DNA of 64,000 bases from Chitinophaga niabensis (GTDB lineage: Bacteria > Bacteroidota > Bacteroidia > Chitinophagales > Chitinophagaceae), in contig JAFIGY010000012.1 of NCBI GenBank assembly GCA_017849435.1, positions 248,001 through 312,000 on the forward strand, written 5' to 3'. Under the pieces are notes generated by a model. It worked only from the letters and a program-made list of their open reading frames with translations, made no database searches and was not told the origin of the DNA. Made by a program: the position numbers and the translations under genes. Positions 53,572 to 61,557 of the stretch are shown piece by piece; positions within the stretch are counted from its first letter, which is position 1, and each line of letters starts with the position of its first letter.

Positions 53572-54432
53572 ATGAAATGGCTCATTGGACTGTTGACAAG
53601 TATTATTTTATTATCTGCCTGCAGCAAGCAGGGAGATACGCCGGTGCCGGTGGGGCAGGAGGCGAAGCTTCTGAATGTTGAATATGGCCCGTATCCCCGT
53701 AACAGGATGGATGTTTACCTTCCCGCCAATCGCAAAACAGATGCGCCTTTTGTGGTGCTCATCCATGGCGGAGCCTGGGTGGCAGGTAACAAGGAAGACT
53801 TTAAAGGCACGCAGGAATGGTTGCTGCAACTGGGCATCGGCAGCGTTTCCATGAACTATCGCTACGTGGACGCCAATACGCATTTTACAGAACTCATGGA
53901 TGATGTGCACAAGGCCGTAAGCTATTGTGCAGGGAAGGCCGGAGCCTGGCAGATCAGGGATACACGATATATCCTTTGCGGCGCCAGCGCCGGGGCGCAT
54001 ATGGCGTTGCTATACGGATATCATTACGATACAGAGAAAAGGGCAGGAGGAATTATTTCCATGGTAGGACCAACGGATTTCACCAGCCCGGCCATGCTAA
54101 ATAATGCCGTGACCGTTGGGCTTGCGCAGGCGGTCGGGTGGCTGGTGGGAGCGGCATACGCACCCGGTCAGCCGCTGGATGCGAAGTTTTCCGCTGCCAG
54201 CCCTGTGTACCAGGTCACGAATGTGCCCAGTCTGCTGATGTATGGCACAGTAGATAATCTCGTGTTATACAGCCAGGCGGAAATATTATCCACCAAACTG
54301 AAACAACTCAGCATCCCTTACAAGCTGGTTACCTTTCCCAACGAAGGCCATGATCTCGGGCTCAGTAAACCGGCGAACCTCTTGCTGGCACAAACAGAAA
54401 TGCTGAACTGGATCAATCAATACGGTAAGTAA
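53572..54432 (+). CDS. lipoprotein alpha/beta hydrolase, probable carboxylesterase
   Basis: The start is placed at ATG 53572 (MKWLIGLLTSII); the frame opens earlier at a TTG inside the previous gene. The product is 286 residues and a lipoprotein by LSACS (Cys about residue 16). The oxyanion motif is HGGAWV, the nucleophile elbow is GASAGAHM, an Asp lies in YGTVDNLVLYS, and the catalytic His is in FPNEGHDLGLS. This matches the hormone-sensitive-lipase/BD-FAE class of esterases. It is the last gene of the small operon. Confidence 0.82.
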   Translation: MKWLIGLLTSIILLSACSKQGDTPVPVGQEAKLLNVEYGPYPRNRMDVYLPANRKTDAPFVVLIHGGAWVAGNKEDFKGTQEWLLQLGIGSVSMNYRYVDANTHFTELMDDVHKAVSYCAGKAGAWQIRDTRYILCGASAGAHMALLYGYHYDTEKRAGGIISMVGPTDFTSPAMLNNAVTVGLAQAVGWLVGAAYAPGQPLDAKFSAASPVYQVTNVPSLLMYGTVDNLVLYSQAEILSTKLKQLSIPYKLVTFPNEGHDLGLSKPANLLLAQTEMLNWINQYGK

Positions 54433-54457
54433 AACGTGTTTTCCGCGTATTCATTTT

Positions 54458-55459
54458 TTAGTGTGTACATTCATGGAAGCTGTCGCCTGCCGGATAGCTG
54501 AAGGAGTTCACCAGCTTCCAGCGCGCCTTGTACAACCCAAGGGCGGTGTTCTTGTACACAACAGTCCCGTTGATGTCCAATATCTGATCCGTTCTCCAGG
54601 TTTCGCCACCCTGTCCGTTTGCCTGTGCAATGATGGTCTGGTAACCGGCAGGACCTGAAGACACGGTTTTCACCGAGCTGATTGTCTTAATTAATGTAAA
54701 CGTCCCTGTGCTCACATTGAACTTGTAAATGTGCCCTGAATTTGTGAGCCAGAGATCCGTGGTGCTGCCATATACAGGAAACAGGTCGTGCGCATTTCCC
54801 TGTGGCATGGTATAAGTGGCTTTGAGGGTCAGCTTCGGAGACCGGCAGCTGTTGTTGTAAGTAAATACCTTCAGCTTGTCCTTCCCGGCGGCATACAATT
54901 GCTGGCGGGCATGATCCCAAACCACGTTGTGCACATCTTCGAAAGGGATAGGGGCCGTTTGCGCGGATTGATCATTGATATAGGAATCAACGGTGAAGAT
55001 CATCAGGTAACCGCCGGTAGTGGATGCCGTTACCACGTTCCCGTTAGGCAATAACTCCGCGGAATGCGTGTTGCCGCCGGCGTAATCATACCAGATCGCC
55101 TTCCTTGAAGAAACGTTGATCAATGCTACGCCGCCTCCGGAAGCCGTAGCAAGGATGTACTTGCCGTTGTACACCAGTTTGGCCTCGCTGAGATTAGAGA
55201 ACCAGCCCTGGGCGCCGGAGCGGATCATGGCGTAGGAAGCCGTGGGCTTCCATTCCCAGGTAATGGCATTACCATTGGCAACGTCCACCATTATGATGCG
55301 GGCGTTCTTCTGGTCGCAGATAATGATTTCCTTAGGTGTGGCAGCAGCGTCCACAACAGCGGTTTCCGTACCGGGAGTAAGTTTCTCCGGAACTTGGGTG
55401 CTCTCCCGCTTGCAGGCCATAGCCAACAGCAGGGAAGAAGCCAGGAATAGTGATCTCAT
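54458..55459 (-). CDS. DUF6528-type secreted lipoprotein, beta-propeller-like, unknown role
   Basis: A 333-residue lipoprotein (MRSLFLASSLLLAMAC, lipid Cys about residue 16). Repeated short strand blocks about every 45-50 residues (LVYNGKYILATASGGGVALI, LLPNGNVVTASTTGGYLMIF) suggest a small beta-propeller. The start KEIIICDQKNARIIMVDV resembles the DUF6528 family. Function is not known. It is convergent with the esterase operon and 127 bases from the divergent class-A-like hydrolase. Confidence 0.65.
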   Translation of the reverse strand: MRSLFLASSLLLAMACKRESTQVPEKLTPGTETAVVDAAATPKEIIICDQKNARIIMVDVANGNAITWEWKPTASYAMIRSGAQGWFSNLSEAKLVYNGKYILATASGGGVALINVSSRKAIWYDYAGGNTHSAELLPNGNVVTASTTGGYLMIFTVDSYINDQSAQTAPIPFEDVHNVVWDHARQQLYAAGKDKLKVFTYNNSCRSPKLTLKATYTMPQGNAHDLFPVYGSTTDLWLTNSGHIYKFNVSTGTFTLIKTISSVKTVSSGPAGYQTIIAQANGQGGETWRTDQILDINGTVVYKNTALGLYKARWKLVNSFSYPAGDSFHECTH

Positions 55460-55586
55460 GGGTGATAGTTTTGTGTTGGAAGATAAAATGAGGTTTAAAC
55501 GGGAATTAAGCTAATTTAACTAAATAAAGTTATTTTTTGTATCTTATTATTTCGATTTATAAAAATAATAATAATAAAATAATAAA

Positions 55587-56498
55587 ATGAAACTAACTGT
55601 GAAACAAATCCTGCTTTTCCTCCTGCTTCCGGCTTTCGCATTTGCCCAAAAGGGAAAAGTGGACCATAAACTGGAAAAAGCATTGGAGGAAATGGTAAAA
55701 GGGTTCAACGGGAAGATCGGGGTGTATGTACAGCACCTCGAAACCGGGAGATATGCTTCCATTAACGGGGATTCGTTGTTCCCTACTGCCAGTATCGTAA
55801 AGGTGCCGATCCTTGTGGGATTGTTTTCCAAAATCGAAACCGGCGCACTGGGTTTCCACCAGCCAATGACCTACCGGGATTCGATCAGGTACGGCGGGTC
55901 AGGACTGATGCAGTTCTTCAAAGACAGCTCTGCCACGGAGGTAAGCATACTGGCGGCTTTGATGATGGCCTACAGCGATAACACCTCTTCGCTCTGGAAC
56001 CAGGACCTGGCCGGAGGTGGGGAGCAGATCAACCGTTTGCTGGAACAATACGGATTAAAGGATACCCGCGTGAATTCCCGTACAAAAGGCCGGGAGGAGT
56101 TCCGGAAAATATACGGATGGGGGCAAACCACGCCGAGGGAAATGTCCACCCTGCTGGTAAAGATCCGCAGGGGAGAAGTGATCAGCAAAGGCGCGAGTGA
56201 AAGGATGTACCGGTTGATGACGAAAGGATATTACGATGAACAGGCTATTTCCCGGATACCGCCTTATGTGCAGGCTGCGGCCAAAACCGGATCGCTGAAC
56301 GAATCCCGTTCGGAGCTGGTGCTGGTGAATGCGCCGCATGGCGATTATGTGTTCTATATCGGTACGAAAGATATCAAAGATCAACGCTGGACGCCCGATA
56401 ATGAAGCAATCCAGCTGATCCGTAAAATATCGGCATACCTGTGGAAGCACTTTGAGCCACGTAACCCCTGGACCCCTTCCTACGACGTGATGCACTAA
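55587..56498 (+). CDS. class A beta-lactamase-like serine hydrolase, secreted
   Basis: A 303-residue exported protein (signal peptide to about residue 20, AFAQ). Class A motifs are visible: S69-x-x-K72 in TASIVKV, S130-D-N in YSDNTSS, and K233-T-G. The usual E166-x-x-LN loop is not found: the segment between SRTKGREEF and GQTTPREM is shorter than in true beta-lactamases. It is more likely a peptidoglycan or peptide hydrolase of the PF13354-like group than an antibiotic-resistance enzyme, but this is inference. An AT-rich stretch with AAT repeats (55558-55587) precedes the start. Its stop overlaps that of the convergent hydroxylase pseudogene. Confidence 0.8.
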   Translation: MKLTVKQILLFLLLPAFAFAQKGKVDHKLEKALEEMVKGFNGKIGVYVQHLETGRYASINGDSLFPTASIVKVPILVGLFSKIETGALGFHQPMTYRDSIRYGGSGLMQFFKDSSATEVSILAALMMAYSDNTSSLWNQDLAGGGEQINRLLEQYGLKDTRVNSRTKGREEFRKIYGWGQTTPREMSTLLVKIRRGEVISKGASERMYRLMTKGYYDEQAISRIPPYVQAAAKTGSLNESRSELVLVNAPHGDYVFYIGTKDIKDQRWTPDNEAIQLIRKISAYLWKHFEPRNPWTPSYDVMH

Positions 56499-57110
56499 TC
56501 AAATAAAGTTCCGAACACCCTGTCCCACAGCGACGAGCTGACGCCGAAACCTTTCTCTTCACTCTTGTAATGATGAAGATGATGATTCCGCCACAACGGT
56601 TTCATGAAGCGGAATGGCGGATTCCAGGCGTGAATGGCATAATGCAGGCTGCCATAAACGAGGTATCCCAGCAGAAAGCCGGGAAAGAAAGGGAAAGCCG
56701 CATACCCGATGAGCAGGTATTGTACCCCGAATATCAGAGATGCGAGGATCAGGCTGGGCACCGGTGGCATGAACAATCGCTGTTTGTCGCGGGGATACTC
56801 ATGATGATTGCCGTGCAGGAGATAGATGATCTTTCGCAATGACGGATGATCGCTGACGAAATGAAAAACGAAGCGGTGCATGATATATTCAAAAAACGTC
56901 CACGATAAAAGCGCGCCGGCAAAAAGTAGCGCGATAACGCCGGGAGAGAAATGCAGCGCGGAACGGCTGTAATAAAGCATATACCCGATCAGGGGGGAGA
57001 TACATGCCCCAGATGATGAGGGGATGGGTTTTGGTGAGCATTTCCAGGTACCGGCTTTCGAACAGCCGGGCCTGCCCCTTGTTCCTGATCTTATCAAATC
57101 GCATGGTCAT
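56495..57110 (-). pseudogene. frameshifted sterol-desaturase/fatty-acid-hydroxylase-like gene
   Basis: The reading frame is broken. A 5' part (57110 down to about 56996) encodes MTMRFDKIRNKGQARLFESR... up to GMYLP, and a 3' part in another frame carries the continuing LIGYMLYYSRSAL and the rest to 56495. The switch is at a run of six G on the plus strand (56993-56998); removing one base restores one protein of about 205 residues. The His clusters of the family are intact: HRFVFHF, HGNHHEYP, HYAIHAW and RNHHLHHY. Four membrane helices are expected. So it is either a recent pseudogene or a sequencing error in the homopolymer. Confidence 0.85.
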
Positions 57111-57252
57111 GTTTTTTGCGGGGCCTGCTTTTTAGTAATCCCCTTACAGTGATGATCAACAGTAATATCAGCATGCAACAAAAATGCACGCTGTCTGTAC
57201 CGGAACCAGCAATTTTCTCATGAACCGTAGGATATTGCCTCTGATCTGTGGT

Positions 57253-58488
57253 TTATACCTGGTCCAGACGGTGAATCAGCGCCTGGATGCCCTCTTTCTC
57301 CGTTTGTGTTCTGGCGAGTGTATAAGCCTGCTGTAAATTGTGCCGGGCCTTTTGCGGATCGATGGTTTTGTAAAGTTCCCCGAGCAGCAGAAAGTAAAAG
57401 TGATTATTCTCCAGCCGGAGTTTCTCCGCCTCTGTCACGGCTATCTCCGGCCCATCCGCCTTGTACAATGCGAAGGTGCGGTTCAGGGCCACGCCGGGGG
57501 AATAGTTGATCATTAATAACTGATTGTATAACTGCAGGATGTTTTCCCATTTTCCCGCCGTGTCTTCTTTCATGCAATGCCAGTAAGCGATCTGTGCCTC
57601 GAGGTGATAGGAACTTAGTTCGGTCCCCTCGGCCGAGCGGTCCAGGTAGTACATCCCCCGGCTGATCAGTTCCCGGTCCCACAGCGCTTCGTCCTGGTCT
57701 TCATACAACACCATCGCTTCCCTGCTGGTTTGGCGGGCGGAGAAGCGGGAGGCGTGAAAGCACATCAGTGCCACGAGGGCGTCGGTTTTAGGCAGATGGG
57801 TCCTTTCATATTCCGTCAGCATCAGGCAAAGCCGCAAAGCCTCCAGGCATAAGTCTTTCCGCAGGGTTTGGTTACTGGTGGTGGAATAATAACCTTCGCT
57901 GAAAAGCAGGTAGATGATGTGCAGCACATTGTTTAACCGTGCATCGATCTCGTTCTCCGGCGGCAATTCCATCTTTATTTTTTCTGTCCGCAGCTTTTCT
58001 TTCGCTCTGAACAATCGTTTGTTGATCGTTTCTTTACTGGTAAGGAAAGCTTCCGCGATCTCATCGATGCCGAAACCGCAAAGGACCCGTAACGCCAGCC
58101 CGATCTGCGCTTCGCTGGCAATGGCGGGATTGCAGACGGCAAAAAGCATTTGCAGCTGGCTGTCCCGGATATTCTGCAGGGAAAAATCCGGTTCGGGTGC
58201 GGTTGTTTCCTGTTGCGCGTGCAATGCCGGCATTACTTTTTGCGCATAGATCTTATCCCGCCTGAAATGATACAATGTCTTCTGTTTGGCCACCTTGTAC
58301 AACCATGCAGTGGGATTGGGCGGAATGCCCTTCTCCCGCCAGGTTTCCGTGGCCTGAAGAAAAGTTTCGCTGACGATATCTTCCGCCGTTTCAATATGCT
58401 GCAGCCCGAAAAGGTTGCTGATGACGGCAACCATTTTCGAAAACTCCTGTTGGAAGAGATGCTGTAAGGGTGTGTGTTCTTTTTTCAT
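57253..58488 (-). CDS. ECF42-type RNA polymerase sigma factor with long C-terminal domain
   Basis: A 411-residue factor of the ECF42/DUF6596 type. The sigma-2 and sigma-4 regions occupy the first ~180 residues (IVSETFLQATETWREKG, LYKVAKQKTLYHFRRDKIY, and the HTH FGIDEIAEAFLTSKETINKRLFRAKEKL). A ~230-residue helical C-terminal extension follows (GYYSTTSNQTLRKDLCLEAL), known in this class to control activity in place of an anti-sigma. It is 14 bases after a YCII/DGPF protein gene and downstream of a CMD-family gene on the same strand. Confidence 0.9.
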   Translation of the reverse strand: MKKEHTPLQHLFQQEFSKMVAVISNLFGLQHIETAEDIVSETFLQATETWREKGIPPNPTAWLYKVAKQKTLYHFRRDKIYAQKVMPALHAQQETTAPEPDFSLQNIRDSQLQMLFAVCNPAIASEAQIGLALRVLCGFGIDEIAEAFLTSKETINKRLFRAKEKLRTEKIKMELPPENEIDARLNNVLHIIYLLFSEGYYSTTSNQTLRKDLCLEALRLCLMLTEYERTHLPKTDALVALMCFHASRFSARQTSREAMVLYEDQDEALWDRELISRGMYYLDRSAEGTELSSYHLEAQIAYWHCMKEDTAGKWENILQLYNQLLMINYSPGVALNRTFALYKADGPEIAVTEAEKLRLENNHFYFLLLGELYKTIDPQKARHNLQQAYTLARTQTEKEGIQALIHRLDQV

Positions 58489-58502
58489 AACCAGACGGAT
58501 GC

Positions 58503-58841
58503 TTATCCAAAAACAGGCCGGATCTCCACGCTGCCATTCGCATCAATAGCGGGGCAGCCGTGCGCCAGCGTGGTGGCTTCTTCCAGGCTGTTCGCCTTTA
58601 CCGTAATGAAGCTGCCCAGCCGCTCCCTGATCTCTACAAAGGGCCCATCCGTTATAACGCCACCGGCACTCAGAACCTTCCCATCCATCGCAAGGCGTAT
58701 CCCGTTGCCGGCCAGTTTACCCTGCGCCGCAATGCCGCCCAGCCAGTCCTGCCACTTCTTTGTCAATGCCTGCATTTCTTCTTTTGTAGCCTGGCTGTAG
58801 TCGTAGCTGGGCTGGCGGAATAATAACACGAACTCTTTCAT
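58503..58841 (-). CDS. YCII/DGPF-family small protein
   Basis: A 112-residue protein from ATG 58841 (MKEFVLLFRQPSYDYSQ); the longer frame to 58916 is mostly hydrophobic and unlike the family. The DGPF motif is present in VITDGPFVEIRERLG. DGPF proteins are the standard genomic partners of ECF42 sigma factors, and their role is unknown. It lies 14 bases before the sigma gene on the same strand. Confidence 0.88.
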   Translation of the reverse strand: MKEFVLLFRQPSYDYSQATKEEMQALTKKWQDWLGGIAAQGKLAGNGIRLAMDGKVLSAGGVITDGPFVEIRERLGSFITVKANSLEEATTLAHGCPAIDANGSVEIRPVFG

Positions 58842-58885
58842 TTTTGCTGTTTTTAGGATGATTGAAAGTAGGAATAAAAAAAGAA

Positions 58886-59350
58886 TTATACGGTTTGTTT
58901 GGCCGGTTGATACCATCCGGGTGTAGTGCGGAAAGCGATGTTCAGCCGGTTGTAGCTGTTGATGGTGATCACAGCCATGCTGAGATCGATCAGCTCTTCT
59001 TCGGAGAACTCCTTCAAAGTATTTTCATATACTTCTTCCGGCACATGGCCTCCGGTTATTTTCGTAACGGCTTCCGCCCATGCCAGTGCTGCGCGTTCGC
59101 GCGGCGTATAAAAAGGAGCGTCCCTCCAGGCGTCCAGTAAATAAAGGCGCTGTTCGGTTTCGCCGTTGGCGCGGAGGTCTTTGGAGTGCATATCCAGGCA
59201 CATGGCGCAGCCGTTGATCTGTGACACCCGGAAATAGATCAGCTGCAGCAGCTGTTCTTCAAGAGAGGATTTGGAGAGATAGATTCCCAGGCCGTACACT
59301 GCCCTGGCAGCCGCTTGCCCCTGTGCGAAAAAATTCAGTCGTTGTTGCAT
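58886..59350 (-). CDS. carboxymuconolactone decarboxylase/AhpD-like protein
   Basis: A 154-residue cytoplasmic protein from ATG 59350 (MQQRLNFFAQG), which is preferred to the extended frame from 59404. The CMD/AhpD motif is INGCAMCLDMHSKD, with two Cys spaced CxxC and a His, the redox pair of alkyl-hydroperoxidase-like proteins. ERAALAWAEAVTKI follows. It probably acts in peroxide or thiol redox chemistry. It heads a three-gene group with the YCII protein and ECF42 sigma factor. Confidence 0.85.
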   Translation of the reverse strand: MQQRLNFFAQGQAAARAVYGLGIYLSKSSLEEQLLQLIYFRVSQINGCAMCLDMHSKDLRANGETEQRLYLLDAWRDAPFYTPRERAALAWAEAVTKITGGHVPEEVYENTLKEFSEEELIDLSMAVITINSYNRLNIAFRTTPGWYQPAKQTV

Positions 59351-59545
59351 GATGTGGATGATTTGAATGATAAATTTGAATAACACCCTAATAATGCACG
59401 ACATGCACGCAATTGGACAGGTAGAAGGAATTTTTTTTGAAAAATTTTCAATTTATTGAAAACCAACTTGATAGGAGTTCGTAAAATCCATTTATAAAAT
59501 ATAGCAGATACAAAACACGTTTCCGGTACATAAAAACATCCATAT

Positions 59546-59910
59546 ATGAGAAAGCTGCCTGTCGTATGCTTAATAATGCTCCTTTGCTGCGCGTTCACAT
59601 TTAACGGGCATGCACAAACGATCAAAGGCACCTGTGCCATTAAGAACGTGGAGACCGGTATTTATTTGCGCATCAAAGACGCGAATACCCGAAATGGTAC
59701 CCCCCCCTCGTGGCCGGGCGCACGGATCAGCAGTACGGGTTCATCCCTGCGGGAGAGAAGAATGTCTATTTTATCCGGTTAAAGAACCGGGATTTGTATT
59801 TTACGCCTTCGGACAATAAAGGAACCGTGGATGCCCGCATTCTTTTCACAAAGAAAACAGGCTCCCGGTTGCAACAATGGACGCTCATAGAGCAGCATCC
59901 GGAGATGTAA
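59546..59910 (+). pseudogene. frameshifted secreted ricin-lectin-like protein
   Basis: The frame is broken at a run of eight C (59700-59707). The 5' part has a signal peptide (MRKLPVVCLIMLLC... to HAQT) and the mature start TIKGTCAIKNVETGIYLRIKD. The 3' part, in another frame, continues VAGRTDQQYGFIPAGEKN... and ends LQQWTLIEQHPEM. LYFTPSDN and QQW are like a beta-trefoil ricin-type lectin repeat. The frames join if one C is added or two are lost. The joined protein would be about 120 residues. It may be a true pseudogene, a sequencing error, or a tract that slips and switches the gene on and off. Confidence 0.75.
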
Positions 59911-59915
59911 GGTAT

Positions 59916-60290
59916 TTATGCAGTTTTTGTCTCCGGTTTGCTCAATACTGCCAGCACATAAGCCCCTATTGCCATTACAAGGTCCCTTACTGCCACATCG
60001 AAATAGTGGCCGCCTATGATGAGCGTTAACGCAATGCATACCAGCCAGGCCGCTACGATGTATGCGCCGATAAGGGGCCTTACCAGTACAATGATACCGG
60101 CAATGATCTCAATAACCCCCACTACTTTCATTAGCTCCGCCGCTTCCAGTGGAAGCGCCCCTCTTATGGAAGACCCAATGTAAGCAGGCCAATCGGCCAA
60201 CAGGTTGGTGAATTTGTCCAGGCCGGCCACAATAGGAACGATGCCATACGTAAGCCGAAGTAGATTCGTAATTTCACGGATATTTGCCAT
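59916..60290 (-). CDS. small DoxX-like membrane protein
   Basis: A 124-residue inner-membrane protein with four helices (about 14-30, 54-72, 76-96, 98-116). IVPIVAGLDKFTNLLADWP and ELMKVVGVIEIIAGIIVLV fit the DoxX-like pattern. Stop-to-stop gap with the convergent lectin-like gene is five bases. It is divergent from the ECF sigma factor 100 bases away. The function is unknown. Confidence 0.7.
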   Translation of the reverse strand: MANIREITNLLRLTYGIVPIVAGLDKFTNLLADWPAYIGSSIRGALPLEAAELMKVVGVIEIIAGIIVLVRPLIGAYIVAAWLVCIALTLIIGGHYFDVAVRDLVMAIGAYVLAVLSKPETKTA

Positions 60291-60390
60291 AACTTTCTGT
60301 TTTGATAAGATATTCTTTTGTCTATTAGAATAAATAAGCGGGAAAGGGTTACAAAAAACCGCGACTTTTTTAAAACCTTCTGAAACACCT

Positions 60391-61023
60391 ATGGATACTA
60401 TAACAAAAGAAGATCATGAGATCGTTAGCCGCGTATTGAACGGGGAAAAAAGATTGTTTGAACAATTGATCCGCCGGCATAATGCCAGCATGTACCGGAT
60501 AGGGATGTCCATTCTGAACAATGAAACAGATGTGGAGGATGTGATGCAGACAGCCTACGTCAATGCCTATGAACACCTGAAAGGCTTTGAACACAGGGCG
60601 GCTTTTGGTACCTGGTTGAAGCGGATATTATTGAACGAATGTTTTATGCAGCTGAAACGCAGGAAGAGGACCGTTGGGGATGAAGCGCTCCTCGCCAGCC
60701 AGGCCGCCGCGAAAGAATCGCCGGTGAACCGGGTGATCAATAAAGAGTTTCGCGATATGCTGGAAAATACCTTGTTAACGGTGCCGGAGAAATACCGGGT
60801 CGTGTTTGTACTCCGCGAAATGGAAGACCTCAGCACGGAGGAAACAGCGGAGCTGCTGGACCTCTCGGTCTCCAATGTGAAAACAAGACTGAGCAGGGCC
60901 AAGGTGATGTTGCAGGAAAAGATCAGCAGTTATTATAAAAACGACACTGTCTTCCCCTTACATCTTTCGAATTGCGACAGGATCGTTTACCAGGTCATGA
61001 AACGGCTGGGTATTCCGGGCTGA
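60391..61023 (+). CDS. ECF-type RNA polymerase sigma factor next to the second metal pump
   Basis: A 210-residue factor. Sigma-2 region includes VEDVMQTAYVNAYEHLKGFE and RAAFGTWLKRILLNECFMQL; the sigma-4 HTH is LSTEETAELLDLSVSNVKTR with LSRAKVMLQEK. The C-terminal tail FPLHLSNCDRIVYQVMKRLG contains a His and Cys close together, which is common in Bacteroidota members and may bind metal; that is inference. It lies 56 bases before the small hypothetical gene and then a CzcA-type pump, so it could link metal stress to efflux. Confidence 0.88.
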   Translation: MDTITKEDHEIVSRVLNGEKRLFEQLIRRHNASMYRIGMSILNNETDVEDVMQTAYVNAYEHLKGFEHRAAFGTWLKRILLNECFMQLKRRKRTVGDEALLASQAAAKESPVNRVINKEFRDMLENTLLTVPEKYRVVFVLREMEDLSTEETAELLDLSVSNVKTRLSRAKVMLQEKISSYYKNDTVFPLHLSNCDRIVYQVMKRLGIPG

Positions 61024-61067
61024 TCTCCTGCCTGAGGAAATTTACCCCTTCTTCCAAACCTATTTTA

Positions 61068-61075
61068 TATCTTTG
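61068..61075 (+). promoter_or_regulatory. candidate -7 box just before the GTG start of the small hypothetical gene
   Basis: TATCTTTG matches TAnnTTTG and ends only four bases before the GTG at 61080, so the transcript would be nearly leaderless. A TTG at the right upstream distance is missing. Confidence 0.35.
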
Positions 61076-61079
61076 CCCT

Positions 61080-61472
61080 GTGCAAAAACAGAGCGCTTAC
61101 ATATTGCTGTTTCTCTTTCTCCTTCACAACACGGCTTTGAACCAGTTGTTAAAGCTGCCTGTGCTGGTTGCGCATTATCATGAGCATCAGCAGTGGGAGG
61201 CACATATCAGCATTTTTGAATTTCTCCGGATACATTATTGGGAGGATCAGAAAGTAGATAAATATCATGATGAGGACAGGGACCAGCAGCTCCCTTATAA
61301 GAGCATGGATGTCCAGGCCATTCAGCACCCATTCATTCCGCTGGCCAAATCCCTCACCCTCAAATCCACTTGTCAACCCATCCAAACCGCATACCCCATC
61401 GCAAAAGACAGTTTCCTGCCTGATCCCGCGCTGGACGCTCTCTTCAGACCTCCCCAATCCCGTATTGCATAA
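61080..61472 (+). CDS. small hydrophobic-start protein of a metal-efflux operon, unknown
   Basis: The GTG at 61080 is taken as start because the frame has no other suitable start codon after the sigma gene; residues from 60972 to it look like leader sequence out of another gene. The product is 130 residues: a hydrophobic helix (about 5-25), then LLKLPVLVAHYHEHQQ, then an acidic and His-rich tail (YHDEDRDQQ). Genes of this kind, with His and Asp in an envelope-facing tail, are found in front of CzcA/CusA genes in Bacteroidota (recall, not searched). The role may be periplasmic metal capture. It lies 85 bases before the pump. Confidence 0.55.
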   Translation: MQKQSAYILLFLFLLHNTALNQLLKLPVLVAHYHEHQQWEAHISIFEFLRIHYWEDQKVDKYHDEDRDQQLPYKSMDVQAIQHPFIPLAKSLTLKSTCQPIQTAYPIAKDSFLPDPALDALFRPPQSRIA

Positions 61473-61557
61473 TACTGGCAGATCGTTTCGCGATGGCCAT
61501 CCGTGCATCCCTGCACTGATGTGGCCGTATTTCTCAATTTGAATGAATGAAAAGGTT

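Noticed and set aside
55558-55587. AAT triplet repeats before the class A-like gene
   Set aside because: Short and AT-rich, with no spacer-repeat pattern; not a CRISPR array and not long enough to call a microsatellite switch.
55587-56498. Antibiotic-resistance beta-lactamase
   Set aside because: S-x-x-K, SDN and KTG are present but the E166 loop is not seen, so a resistance role is not supported.
57094-57174. 26-codon minus-strand frame with a hydrophobic start, overlapping the hydroxylase start
   Set aside because: Too short and without conservation data; the hydrophobic run may be chance in the upstream region.
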